Below are positions 1 to 11,547 of a DNA stretch of 64,000 nt, one piece after another. Within the stretch, counting starts at the first letter, position 1. Every line of letters starts with the position of its first letter. Source of the stretch: Diadophis punctatus similis (lineage: Eukaryota > Chordata > Lepidosauria > Squamata > Dipsadidae); assembly GCA_023053685.1 (NCBI GenBank), contig JALIGW010000003.1, positions 47,395,996 to 47,459,995 on the forward strand, read 5' to 3'. The notes under the pieces were generated by a model. It did not search any database. It was not told the origin of the DNA and was given only the letters and a program-made list of their open reading frames with translations. Both the position numbers and the translations under genes were made by a program.

Positions 1-196
1 GCAACCTTCTGACAAGCAAAGTCAGTGGGGAAGCTGGATTGTCTTAACAACCGTGTTACTAATTTAACAGCTGCAGTGATTCACTTAACAAGTATGACAA
101 GAAAGATTGTAAAATGGGACAAAAGTCACTTAACAACTCTCTCACTTAGCAACAGAAATTTTGGGCTCAATGGTGGTCGTAGGTCAAGGACTACCT
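1..196. mobile_element. Tc1/mariner-like MITE, truncated by window start
   Basis: Ends tcaaggactacctgta, the terminal sequence of a short element seen repeatedly here (full form 9079-9476 with TA duplication). The body has the aatggggc..acttaacaa..tttgggctcaattgtggtcgta arrangement. Confidence 0.65.
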
Positions 197-519
197 GTAC
201 ACAGAAAAGGTGCTGTATTTTATTTAACTTAAAAAATAACCAAATGGGATTCTTCTTTTATACAGATACAAGAATTTAAAGAGGAAGAAAAAATTAACAG
301 TTCTCCTCCATCATATAAAAACCTTACTATTGTAACAAAAATACACACATTCTAACTACTTGCAATTTATTTATTTGTCAAATTTATATAGCTACTCATC
401 TCAATCAAGGCAACTCTGGGTAGTGCATATCCAACAATAGATAAAAAGCAAGAAAAATATATTTTAAAAAACAATAATAATAAATATATTCAAACACTGG
501 AAATCTCATCGTCGAAGGA

Positions 520-960
520 AATAAAAATCGCCCCTTCATCAATGGACCCATCTAGATAGGTCTTCAATTCTATGGGAGCCTTGGGTCTGATCACATAACT
601 AGGTCTTAAGGGCCTTATGAAATATCAAAAGGGATCAGGCCAATCTAATTTGGGGGGAAAGAATATTTCATCCACAGCAGAGAAGGCACATCTTCTGGGA
701 CCCACCAAATGAAAATTCTTAGCCAAAGGTACCCACAATATGCCTTCTCTGCAGGATCTGATGGGGCAGGCTGATATAAGTGGAGAAAGCCATAAAGCCA
801 TGAAGGGCTTTAAAGATTAAAAGCAGCACCTTGAATTGGACGTAGAAGCAGATTGGCAACCAATGCAGCTCAAGAAGCAGAGGTCTAATATGCATTGATT
901 TAGGAGTGCACATAATTGCCTCTGCTGCTGCATTCTGTGCCAGCTGAAGCTTCTAGATCA
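520..960 (-). mobile_element. L2-like LINE fragment
   Basis: The - strand encodes RPLLLELHWLPICFYVQFKV then LLLIFKALHGF, a recognisable C-terminal reverse-transcriptase-end segment of L2/CR1-clade LINEs. Stop codons flank it, so it is dead. Confidence 0.6.
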
Positions 961-1230
961 TCCCCATGGTCACATGATCAAAATTTGGATGCTTGGCAAC
1001 TAGTTCATATTTATGGCAGTTGTGGTGTCCCCGGGGTCATGGGATCCCCTTTTGTGACATTCTGAAGGGCAAAGTCAATGGGGAATTCACCGTGTTGCTA
1101 ACTGAACAAATGCAGAGGTGCACTTAACAGGAGTGGCAAGAAAAGTCGTAAAACGGGGCAGAACTCACTTAACAAATGTTTCACTGAGCAAATTTTGGGC
1201 TCAATTGTGGTCATAACTCGAGGACTACCT
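957..1230. mobile_element. Tc1/mariner-like MITE fragment
   Basis: Contains ggtcacatgatcaaaatttgg, then aacaaatg, ttttgggctcaattgtggtc and the end aggactacctgta, as in the family typified at 9079-9476. The left end is missing. Confidence 0.6.
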
Positions 1231-1985
1231 GTATTTCATGGCAAGATCTCATGGGTTGAAATTGTTTAAAATTAGTCTATTCTTCTGTTATCTGTATTTA
1301 AAAAGTTGTTTCTAATTTACTATGCAGATATTTCATTCAGATTTCAAATAGAAGCTGAATTCAGATTAAATCAAAATAGAAAAATGAAAATAAAACAAAA
1401 CTGTCTGAACAATTGTCTCAGTGTATCTAAAGGGATCTGAATTACAATCAAGTCAAATAAAGGGTCGACTCTCTCAAAAGTATTGTAATAACTGGATGCT
1501 CATATTCTTGATGAGTTACTTCCCATTCCTTAAATAGTTCTGATGACCTCAGCATGACAATTCACAGCCTGGCAGAATTTGATTTGTGTTTGTGTAGTGT
1601 TTCTTTGAATAAAACTGATATTTATTTCCTCATCTTTACTTAATTTAAGCTATTTGAATTTTAACAGATGCAGGAAATTGCATTATTACGTATTTGTCCT
1701 GACATTTATCTATTTAGATTGTCACAGCTGTGGCATGTAAGTGACTCAGATAATATTTTAGATGACAGTGGAAGTAGATATTTTTAAAAGAGCAGCTCAC
1801 TTTGGCGCTACAACCATCAGCACGAACAGAAAAAAATAGAATTATAGTAAAAATGGCTAGGAAAGAATTTATGGCATTTCGTCAAGCTTTTTGCTCATAC
1901 ACACACACACACTCACATACAACCATACGCTTAAACACATGCTTCACTTTCCTAGGCGTCCAGAAGAACCAATTCAATAGCCATC
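1231..1985. other. No feature recognised
   Basis: AT-rich sequence with a short (CA)n run at 1899-1921. No exon, RNA or repeat could be recognised. Confidence 0.4.
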
Positions 1986-1989
1986 ACAC

Positions 1990-2625
1990 TCTACATCAGA
2001 AGACTAGGAATTGAATTAGGAGTGTACCAGATATTGCTGCAGCTGCCAAAAAAGCCAACACAGTTCTAGGCTGCATTAACAGAGGGATAGAATCAAGATC
2101 ACGTGAAGTGTTAATACCATTTTATTTTGCCTTGGTAAGGCTACATTTGGAATACTGCATCCAGTTTTGGTCGCCACAATGAAAAAAAGATGTTGAGACT
2201 CTAGAAAGAGTGCAGAGAAGAGCAGCAAAGTTGATTAGGGGACTGGAGGCTAAAACATATAAAGAACGGTTGCAGGAACTGGGTCTGTCTAGTTTAATGA
2301 AAAGAAGGACTAGGGGTGACATGATAGCAGTGTTCCAATATCTCAGGGGCTGCCACAAAGAAGAGAGAGTCAAGAAGCAATGGATGGAAACTAATCAAGG
2401 AGAGAAGCAACCTAGAACGAAGGAGAAATTTCCTGACAATTAGAACAATTAATCAGTGGAACAATTTGCCTCCAGAAGTTGTGAATGCTCCAACACTGGA
2501 AGTTTTTAAGAAGAGATTGGACAATCATTTGTCTGAAATGGTATAGGGTTTCCTGCCTAAACAGGGGGTTGGACTTGAAGACCTCCAAGGTCCCTTCCAA
2601 CTCTGTTATTCTATTCTATATTCCT
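1990..2625 (+). mobile_element. CR1 LINE 3' end
   Basis: Contains the CR1 ORF2 C-terminal coding region (frames reading [20 protein letters not shown] and NNLPPEVVNAPTLEVF-like) and the 3' tail with ggttggacttgaagacctccaaggtccc. It ends in two ttcta units. Frame breaks show it is inactive. Confidence 0.85.
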
Positions 2626-2772
2626 GAGAAGCAGAGATTAAAGTTTAATAAAATAAATAAATGTTAACATGTGGATTAAATAGCACCTGACTTATGACTA
2701 TTTTATCTTGATCCTGTTTTCTATTTCAAAAGTAACTCCTGGGCTATAGGAGACATACTTACATGTGAGCTT

Positions 2773-3130
2773 CAGGGGTGAAATCCTCTGAAGTCTGCTA
2801 CCGGTTTGCTTTGCGTGCGCTTTGTGCACGCTTTGCATATGCTTGCGCACCACAGGCACTACCATGCAGCACTGAAAAAGGAGCATTTTGAAGCCATCAG
2901 AGTCTGAAAAGGTAAGTAGAACAGCGAGGGTGGGGATCAGCTGTGCCGAGTGATTTAGATTACCTAGAAAGCAGGAAATCCTGCTTTCTAGCTAATCTAG
3001 ATTGCGTGGCACAGCTGATCATCGCACAGCTGATCTTCGGATATACAGGTTCATACTGGTTCTCCTGAACCAGTAGCATTTTACTACTGGTTCGGGCGAA
3101 CCGGTCCAAACCGGTAGCATTTCACCCCTG
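2773..3130. mobile_element. hAT-like MITE with internal palindrome
   Basis: Termini caggggtgaaat and atttcacccctg. Flanks GTGAGCTT / GGGAGCTT (7 of 8) fit an 8-bp hAT target duplication. The centre, 2935-3020, is a long inverted repeat with arms beginning gatcagctgtgcc. Confidence 0.75.
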
Positions 3131-3289
3131 GGGAGCTTGTTCCCTTTCGATTAACCATAAATAGTTTTCAAGGTAAGCAAGTAGCAATTCAAGACTGTAA
3201 GATGTAAGCCATTGGGCATCACCATTTTTTCAGAGTCCTGAGTATGGGGCTTACAGCTATAGCTACATGTTGCAATAATAGCATATTCG

Positions 3290-3515
3290 AAATATAGCAA
3301 TAGCACATAGACATATACCACTTCATAATGCTTTACAGCCCTCTCTAAGCGGTTTACAGAGTCCAGCATATTGCCCTCAACAATCTGGGTCCTCATTTTA
3401 CCCATCTCGGAAGGATGGAATGCTGAGTCAACCTTGAGCCGGTCAGAATCGAACTTCTGGAATGAGCAGTGAGTCAGCCTGCAATACTGCATTCTAACCA
3501 CTGTGCCACCAAAGC
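3290..3515 (-). mobile_element. Sauria-type tRNA-derived SINE
   Basis: Reverse-strand copy: gctttacagccctctctaagcggtttacagagtcc, then the cctcatttta block and the tRNA-related head with the cagtggttagaatg A-box region (complement). Same family as 20191-20445. Confidence 0.8.
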
Positions 3516-3747
3516 TCTTCTTCTATAAGGAGGATTGGCTGAAGTCGCTAGAGAAAATTTGCTGTACTTAATAGCACAGGGGGGAAAACATTCTTTTTCT
3601 CCAGCAAAAGACTATTTTGCCAAGGATGAGCTGTTGGGCTCCTCTAGCTTGGATTGTAGCTCTGTTGGTGGAGTAAGGTAACTTTCTCTTTGCTTCAAAC
3701 CATGGCAATAAAGCAGGGGAATCTGAGACTCAGTCACTGGTAATCCT

Positions 3748-4135
3748 TGATTTTCAACCACAATTGAACCCAAAATTTCCATTTCTAAGCAAGGCAGTTG
3801 TTAAGTGAGTTGCGCCTCATTTTACAACCTTTTTTTGCCCTAGTTGTTAAGCAAATCACTGCAATTGTTAAGTGAATCTGTGTTCGTTAAGAGATCTGGC
3901 TTCTTTCATTAACTTTGCTTCTTGAAGCCGGCCGGGAAGGTTACAAATGGCGATCACATGGCCACGGGGCAATGCAACGGTCATCAGTACATGCCAGGTG
4001 CCAAACACCCAAATTTTGATCATGAGACCATGGAGATGGTGTAGCAGTCGTAAGAGTGAAAAACCAGTCATAAATCATGTTTTTCAATGCTGTTGAACAG
4101 TCACTAAATGAATGGCTATAAGTTGAGAACTATCT
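3748..4135. mobile_element. Tc1/mariner-like MITE, near full length
   Basis: Starts ttgattttcaaccacaattg, has the gttaagtgaatctg and gatcacatggcc blocks, and ends ggctataagttgagaactat. Diverged copy of the 9079-9476 family. Confidence 0.6.
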
Positions 4136-4388
4136 GCTTATGTACTTGGTGACAGCGACACAGCAAGAAAAAAAATGAAGGATGTAATTTTGTTAATGCT
4201 GATAGGTTTATATTACTAGTCTGAAAGAGCTTTCACAATACAAGGACAGAGAAGATTGATAATACACTTTATATCTTCTCTCTGGTCTCTCAGGATGACA
4301 GTGGTTGCTTCTTATTGTGCCTGCATGCTCCCCAATGCAAGAAATTAATGGATTCCATGCTGCTTATTGCATCCCCAAAAGTTATTTT

Positions 4389-4715
4389 CAGTGGTGAAAT
4401 CCATGTTTTTTTTACTATCTGTTCTGTGGGCGTGGCTTGGTGGGCATGGTGTGGCTTGGTGGGCGTGGCAGGGGAAGGATACTGCAAAATCTCCATTCCC
4501 ACCCCTCTCCAGGGGAAGGATACTGCAAAATCCCCATTCCCTCCCCACTCCTGGGGGAAGGATATTGCAAAATCTCCATTCCCACCCCACTCTGGGGCCA
4601 GCCAGAGGTGGTATTTGCCGGTTCTCCGAACTACTCAAAATTTTCGCTACCGGTTCTCTGAACTACTCAAAATTTCTGCTATCGGTTCTCCAGAACTTGT
4701 CAGATTTCACCCTTG
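4389..4715. mobile_element. hAT-like MITE (gtgggcgtggc family)
   Basis: Starts cagtggtgaaat and ends atttcacccttg. The body has gtgggcgtggcttggtgggc followed by three imperfect ggaaggatactgcaaaatc units. Flanking duplications are no longer clear. Seven related copies occur in the window. Confidence 0.75.
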
Positions 4716-4999
4716 GATTTTGTTTGCCAGGATTTGGAGCCAGCTTGATTCATTCTCAGTCTCAAGTTCCCATTACCTTTCTATTTTAGATATTAGACAG
4801 AAAAACAAACGTCTACCCTGTTCTTCACAGGTCTTTGAATGATTACCAGCAGGAAGGATAATAGGGTGGGATAATCTATATTCTGTAGAGGAGCCAGGCA
4901 GCTCAGTTTCTTTCTCTAAACAGGATAGAGATGGGGGACCAGGCATTGCTGAAAATATCTCCTCCAATTTTTTAATTTTTTGTAAAACATTGTTTCTAT

Positions 5000-5000
<1 letters not shown>

Positions 5001-5030
<30 letters not shown>

Positions 5031-5440
5031 TATTTGGCAGTTTTTCTATGCCGCCCTACTCCCTCAGGACTCAGGGCAGCGTACAACATTTTGTAAAAAA
5101 CTCCAAACAATTTTAAAAAGACAATTTAAAACAGTTAATATATATTGCACAGTATATATATAGTTAATATATATACACACCATACATACATGGGGGAGAC
5201 ATCAGATATAAATCGTCTCAAAACTCACCCCGCCTGCAGGAAGAGCCATGTCTTTCGGAAGGCCAGCAAGGTGGGGATGATTCGGATCTCTGGGGAAAGT
5301 TGGTTCCAGAGAGCAGGGGCCCCTACAGAGAAGGCCCTCCCCCTAGGCCCCGCCAGTCGGCACTGTTTGGCTGACGGGACCTGGAGGAGACCCACTCTGT
5401 GGGACCTAACCGGTCGAAGGGAAGAATGAGGCAGAATGCG
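5001..5440 (-). mobile_element. L2/CR1-clade LINE 3' end
   Basis: The - strand encodes RPVRSHRVGLLQVPSAKQC and FSVGAPALWNQLSPEIR, a LINE ORF2 C-terminus. The tail has gccgccctactccctcaggactcagggc and a (TTTA)n run at 5002-5030. Same family as 32352-32758. Confidence 0.75.
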
Positions 5441-5548
5441 GTCCCACATTCATTATGGCTGTGAACCACCTTGAATTCTAATTTTAAGATGGATAGCCAT
5501 ACAAGTTTATAAATAAACAATTCACTGATTTTATCCCCTGTTAAACAA

Positions 5549-5612
5549 GTAGTCCTCGACTTATAACAGTTCATTTAGTGACTGTTCAAAGTTACAATGG
5601 CACTGAAAAAAG
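5549..5612. mobile_element. Tc1/mariner-like MITE end
   Basis: A short fragment, gtagtcctcgacttataacagttcatttagtgac, matching one end of the 9079-9476 family. Confidence 0.55.
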
Positions 5613-7110
5613 TACCTTATTTGACAAATTATGGTCCTCTATTTGAGTTTTGTGTACAACTCTCCTGTGTAGTTCAGAATGCTATAAAACATTAGCTTTT
5701 TTATTTATCTATCGAATTTCTACACTGAACCTCACCTAAGTGATTCTGGGAGGATTACAAGTAAAAACGAAGGTGCTGACTTGTTCCTGTGATTGCCAAA
5801 TTATCAGCCAAAATTATGGCTGGTAATTTGGTAATTGCCACCTCTCAGCATTCTGGAATATTCCAGATTGGAGAAGGCTGTTCTATGCGGCACTGGAAAA
5901 TCTTTTTGAGCCTTTTTCTGGTTTATCGGCTGGACTCTGTTATTTCCCTAGTCCAGTAAACATCTACCCATCCAAGACTGTTGTAGAATTCAGGCAAATA
6001 ATGGAGGCAAATAACAGTATCTTTTAGTGAAGTTTTCTTTCTCCTTCACAAATATTCTCATTGCAGATGTTGCAGATTGGAGTTTCACCTTTGAAGATAA
6101 TATGAGTCTTGATTTTCTGACTGTTTTATTTAAATTGCAAAATTAACTCTACTGTTAAATGTTTAGAAGTTAAGTCACAATGGAAATAACCATTTCTTTA
6201 TTAAAGCCGTTGCAAATATTTGAAATTGGTTTAACAGACTATTATTCCTGCTGAATAAGAGTCTTACAGATTGCCTCATTCTTTTCTGGAAAGCAAAACT
6301 ATGATTTATTTTTTACCAACAGAATTGTGGCATAATCAGAATTAGATGCCCACTGCAAATTATAAAGTTTTTTAAACAAGGGAGAATTGAAGAAGTGGAA
6401 TAATATTCCTGCTTATTATTTCTTCCCCTGAAAATCAGTATATTTATTGCTCTTTTGAGATGCACTGTTAATGCATCCCCATATTTCAAAAAGAATGCCA
6501 TATAAATGTCATTTCATTTTGTTGTGATGCCTGCAATTTTACTCCTCCTTGTAATAAATGATGAGATTAGTTATAAGCAGTCATGTTTTATTTGCCTGAC
6601 ATCTCTTTCTTCTTCTAAATGCAGCCCTGTTATACACATCTGCTTTTTGATTAACGTGCTTCATAGAGGAAGCAACTTTGCAAGTGTGCTGGGTCAAACA
6701 AGAGTCTAATGGTAAACAAACTCTAGACTAATTTATATGGCAGAGGTTGCAGGGAAGCTACTCAAAAACCTTGCCTGAGGCCAACTGGCATAGACCCTCT
6801 ATTGGATGCAGTCCAACATCCATGTTCTGGCAAGGGCTCTACAACTGATATAGGCTTAATGAATTATTTAAAATTAACACGGGCTTAATTCTATGTGTAT
6901 CTTCTTCATAATACCTGCAGGATTTAATGTTCAACAAGCTCCTAACAAGCCTGTATGGTAGAGACAGGTTTTGCCTATCACAAAATCTACAAAGGAAGGA
7001 AGTTTCCTTAGGAAGCTTTCCTTAACTAGACATTTTGCAGATTTAGATATCAGTATAGCTCTTTTGATACTTCTACGGTATGGAATGGCAATTTATAGTA
7101 GCACATATTT
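5613..7110. other. No feature recognised
   Basis: Unique-looking AT-rich sequence upstream of PROK1. No coding exon with convincing splice sites and no recognisable repeat was seen. PROK1 exon 1 was looked for here and not found. Confidence 0.4.
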
Positions 7111-7120
7111 TGATCTACGG

Positions 7121-7935
7121 TAAAGTGACCAGATTTTTTTTTTAAGCGGGACAGGGGGCGGGCCCGCCTGGGCGCCGCCATTTGAATTTTGCCCTCTGCA
7201 CATGCGCACAACGCTGCGCATGCGCAGAGGGCAAAACAACGCAAATGTCGGCGTCCAGGTGGGGGGGGAGGCGGGAGGCCTTTCCTCGCCTCCCGCCTCC
7301 CCTTCGGGAGCCGGCAGTGGCTTGGGCTGGCAAGCGACGAACGGGAGGCGGGGAAAGGAGGCAGCCGGCAGCTTACCTGCGAGGCGGCGCTCGGGGGCTA
7401 GGTCTCTGTCGCGAGCTCCAGGCATCCAAGCGCTGCGGTCTCCCGGTCGCCTGCCCGGCCCCAGGGCAACGGCGGCAGCGAGGTGACTGGGGGAAGGAAG
7501 GGGAGGGGGACGAGGAAGGGCTGTTTGCGCCGCCGGAGGGGCCGCTCGAGTCCGCAGCGGCGCCTCAACCCCCTTTTTCCGCCCGCCCGGCTCCTAGTCC
7601 CTCACCCCTCCACCCGCATCCCAACAGCAGCGGCGCCTCCGAGGGCGGGGCTAGGGATGGGGCGGGGGAAGGAGAGGAGGAGCAGCCCCCCTTCCCCCTC
7701 CCCCCAGCTGGCACCTCCGTCAGGGAAACCTTCCCTGATGCTATCCCCTGCTTTCAAAGAGCCCGACTTGCTTCCGGTTTTTATTTCGGTGCTTCCCCTT
7801 CTAAGGTGACCAGACGTCCCGCTGTTTCGGCATTCTTTCCAAAAAAGCGTGACTTTTTGGAAAGAATGCGGGACGCGGGACACACGCTTGAAAAGCGTGT
7901 CTGTCCCGCCAAAAGCGGGACGTCTGGTCACCTTA
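7121..7935. mobile_element. GC-rich hAT-like element
   Basis: Termini taaagtgacc and ggtcacctta, flanked by a perfect 8-bp duplication ATCTACGG (7113-7120 and 7936-7943). The interior is very GC- and CpG-rich. A second copy of the left terminus (taaggtgaccagacgtcccgc) begins at 7802, so two copies may share one right end. Same family as 21668-22280. Confidence 0.85.
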
Positions 7936-9078
7936 ATCTACGGGCAATTCCATACTGCAATCTAAATTGCTTCTCTCCTTAAACCAATATTTCTTAAGCA
8001 AATTTAAGAAATTCTGGTTCAGTTTGTAGTGGATTGGCAATAGGCTTGGGCTGATGCTCACTCTGGACTATTGACTATTGGAAGTCAATAGTCTGATTTC
8101 TTGTTCTCTTTCTTCCCTTCTCACCCAGGTAGGGAAAGCAAACCTCACTGACAAGTTCTGTGTGGACTAATCTATTATTGCCTGCTTTTTCTTTTTAGGA
8201 ATTGTCCCTTCCTCACTAGTCCTCATGACTGTCCTTTGATTTCCTAGATATTTGTTATGCATGGATGCCTTTGCATCCCCTTCTGAAATGGTCTTTTTGA
8301 TATTATAACAGACACTTTCTTCTCCCCCCCCCCTTAAGGTAGAATCATTGTTCTGGTGCTACCATAATCAAAACTATAGGGAAGTTCTTGAGAATCCATT
8401 TAACACAATTCTGAAAGTTTAGCTTCCAGTTACTGATTTAATTTGTATTGACCACTTTAATTGTGCAATTAACAGTAGTAAAAAGACTGCTTTACTGTAT
8501 TATTTAAGCAATTTAATTCCATATGGAATTAAATTAGATGCCAGCAAAAGATACTATATAGCAGGAATGGGCAACTAAGACCTGTGGACTTCAGGTCCAC
8601 AGAATTCCTGAGCCAGTATAGAAAATACACATATTCTCTTCTATGAACTATTTTGCTGGTCTGTCGTTAAGTTGTGTCTGACTCTTCACGATCCCATTGT
8701 CCACAGCACACCAGGCTCCCCTGTCCTCCCCTGTCTCCTGGAGTTTGCCCAAATTTATGTTCATTATGTTGATCCCACTATCTAGCCATCCCATCCTCTG
8801 CCGTCCCCTCCTCGTTTTGCCTTCAATCTTTCCCAACATCAAAGTATTTTATAATGAGTCCTCTCTTCTCATTAGGGGGCGAAGTATTTGAGCTTCAGCT
8901 TCAGTATCTGTCCTTCCAAAGAACAATTAGGGTTGATTTCCTTTAGGGTTGACTCATTTGATTTCCTTGCAGTCCAAGGGACTCTTAACAGTCTTCTCCA
9001 GTACCAACAATTCAAAAGCATCAACTCTTCGGCCTTCAGCCTTCCTTATGGTACAACTCTCACAGCCGTACATTACTA

Positions 9079-9476
9079 CAGGTAGTTCTTGACTTACGAA
9101 CATAACTGATCCCAAAATTTCTGTTGCTACGTGAGACGTTTGTTAAGCGAGCTTTTGCCCCATTTTACGACCTTTCTTGCCACAGTTGTTAAGTGAATCA
9201 CTACAGTTGTTAAGTTAGTAACACAGTTATTAAGTGAATCTGGCTTCCCTATTGACTTTGCTTATCAGAAGGTTACAAAAGGTGATCACCTGACCCCGGG
9301 ACACTGCAACCGTCATAAATGTGAATCAGTTGCCAAGTCTCTGAATTTTGATCATGTGACCATGGGAATGCTGCCATAGTCGTAAGTGTGAAAAACAGTC
9401 ACAAGTCAATTTTTTCAGTGCTGTTGTAACTTTGAACAGTCACTAAATGAATTGTTGTAAGTCAAAGTCTTACCTG
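9079..9476. mobile_element. Tc1/mariner-like MITE, type copy
   Basis: Termini CAGGTAGTTCTTGACTTA and the near-complement TAAGTCAAAGTCTTACCTG, flanked by TA on both sides (9077-9078, 9477-9478), the signature of Tc1/mariner insertion. It sits inside BovB. No transposase is encoded. Confidence 0.8.
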
Positions 9477-9499
9477 TACTAGGAAAACCATAGCTTTGA

Positions 9500-9698
9500 T
9501 GGTCCCAAAGGTGCTTTTTCAAGAGGCAACTGGACTTTCTGGTTTTTTTCTTTGAAGACATTTCACTTCTCATCCAAGAAGCTTCTTCAAATGATGAGAA
9601 GCTAAACGTCTTCAAAGAAAAAACCCAAAAGTCCAATTGCCTCTTGAAAAAGTACCTTTGGGACAACCATGACGTGGATGACTGAGAATCTCCATAGA
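9500..9698. mobile_element. Fold-back element inside BovB
   Basis: Long inverted repeat: tggtcccaaaggtgctttttcaagagg on one arm, its complement on the other, centred on cttctcatccaagaagcttcttc. The target CATAGCTTTGA is duplicated exactly on each side (9489-9499, 9699-9709). Related copies lie at 31325-31790 and 34085-34290. Confidence 0.75.
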
Positions 9699-9842
9699 CA
9701 TAGCTTTGACTGTACGGGACATTGTCAGCAAGGTGATCTCTCTGCTTTTTAATATGCTGTCTAGGTTTGCCATAGCTTTCCTCCTGAGAAGCAAGGGTCT
9801 TTCAATTTCATGGCTACAGTCACTGACTACAGTGATCTTACA

Positions 9843-10480
9843 CAGGGGCGGGTTCCTAATTTTTTTACTACCACTCTGTGGGCGTGGCTTATTTTGTGGG
9901 TGTGGTTTGCCAGCCATGTGACCGAGTGAGCGTGGGCCTCGGGAGCTTGGTAGCGGCTGGAGAAGCAGGGGGGCATTGCCCACCTGCAACGCAGCCCCCC
10001 GCAGCGGGAGCAGCAAGACCACGGCAGCAGTTCTTCTAGGAGGCTCCGTCCGGCCTGAATGCTTCTCCCCATTCGATGAGCCTAGGCTCCTGCCACCAGT
10101 TCCCACTCCCCTCAGCAGCTCAAGAAGCCTCGAACGTGCGAAAATGCCTGGGATCATCACCGCGCGTTCGTGGCTTCTCAGACTGCTGAAGGGAAGGGAA
10201 CTGAGATAGGTCCTGCCGCCCGTTCTTTCAGTGTCTCATGCGCTCCCTCAGCCAACCTTCCCTGCTTGGACTCACTGTGGGGTAGGAAGGCAGCACATGC
10301 ACAGTGCCGGAAGCTCGGCTTCTGGGCATGCGCAGAAGAAATTTTTTTAAAAAAATTAAAAAACATTTTTTTAATGGCGGTGCCCAGGCACCGGCAACCG
10401 ACCACACCGGTATTGTGACATCACCAGCAGGCCACTACCGGTGCTATAGAGTGGACCGCACTGGTAGGAACCCACCACTG
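9843..10480. mobile_element. hAT-like element inside BovB
   Basis: Termini caggggcgggttcctaa and ggtaggaacccaccactg, with a perfect 8-bp duplication ATCTTACA (9835-9842 and 10481-10488). BovB sequence resumes directly after it. Confidence 0.87.
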
Positions 10481-10636
10481 ATCTTACAGCCCAAGAAAAT
10501 AAAATCTGTCACTGCTTTCATGTGTTCTCCTTCTATTTGCCAGGAAGTGTTGTGACTGGATGCCATGATCTTTTAATGTTGCGTTACAAGCCAACTTTTG
10601 CATTCTTCTCATTTTACTCTTATAAGGAGGTTCTTC

Positions 10637-11547
10637 ATTTATTTATTTATTTATTTTATTTTGTCAAGCATGTACAGGATAGTAGTTGTTTGTATAAACA
10701 TAACATAAGTAAAAAGTACCAATAAAAGAGGACAATAGGACAGTAGGACAGGGACGGTAGGCACAGTGGTGCGCTTATGCACGCCCCTTACAGACCTCTT
10801 AGAAATGGGGAAAGGTCTACTGTAGACAGTCTAAGGTTAAAGTTTTGGGGCGTTGGGGAAGAAACCACAGAGTCAGGTAGTGCATTCCAGGCATTGATCA
10901 CTCTGTTGCTGAAGTCGTATTTTCTGCAGTCGAGTTTGGAGCGGTTTACCTTAAGTTTGAATCTATTACGTGCTTGTTTATTGTTGCTGTTGAAGCTGAA
11001 GTAATCATTGACAGGAAGGACTTTTTGATATATGATTTTATGAACTACATTTAGATCAGATCGGAGGCGACGTAGTTGTAAATTGTCTAATCCCAATATT
11101 TCAAGTCTGGTGGAATAAGGTATTTTATTGCGAGCAGAGGAGTGGAGGACTCTTCTTGTGAAATATTTCTGGACTCTCTTGATTGTATTAATGTCTGATA
11201 TGTAGTGCGGGTTCCAGACAAGTGAACGTATTCCAGAATTGGTCTAACAAATGTTTTGTATGCTCTGGTTAGCAGTGTAATATTGCCAGAGAAGAAGCTA
11301 CGCAAGATTAGATTAACAACTCTCAGAGCCTTTTTGGCAATGTTGTTACACTGGGCTCTAGCACTTAGGTAATTGGATATGAGTATTCCAAGGTCTCTGA
11401 CAGAGTGAGGGTCATCTACAAGTTCGTTTCCTCCAAGTTTGTATTTTGTATTCTGATTCTTTTTGCCAATGTGTAAGACAGAGCATTTGTTGGTTGAGAT
11501 TTGAAGTTGTCAGTTATTTGACCATTCTGCTACATGGTCAAGGTCTT
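10637..11547 (-). mobile_element. CR1-clade LINE fragment inside BovB
   Basis: The - strand encodes LINE ORF2 C-terminal pieces (NLQLRRLRSDLNVVHKIIYQ, then [16 protein letters not shown], and YKTFVRPILEYVHLSGTR upstream). The tail is a TTTA-rich run at 10637-10660. BovB continues on both sides. A + strand copy of the same family lies at 55740-56117. Confidence 0.75.

Noticed and set aside
3622..3668. ATG followed by a hydrophobic stretch and a gtaagg donor, as a PROK1 first exon
   Set aside because: The exon would end in phase 2 while PROK1 exon 2 needs phase 0, and no AVIT-like end is present.
4315..4842. 175-codon open frame
   Set aside because: It covers the MITE at 4389-4715; the protein repeats only mirror the tandem ggaaggatactgc units, and the same peptides recur in every copy.
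7182..7982. 266-codon open frame on the + strand
   Set aside because: It runs through the GC-rich hAT-like element, is Pro/Arg/Gly-rich low complexity, and has overlapping open frames on both strands, as expected from GC content alone.
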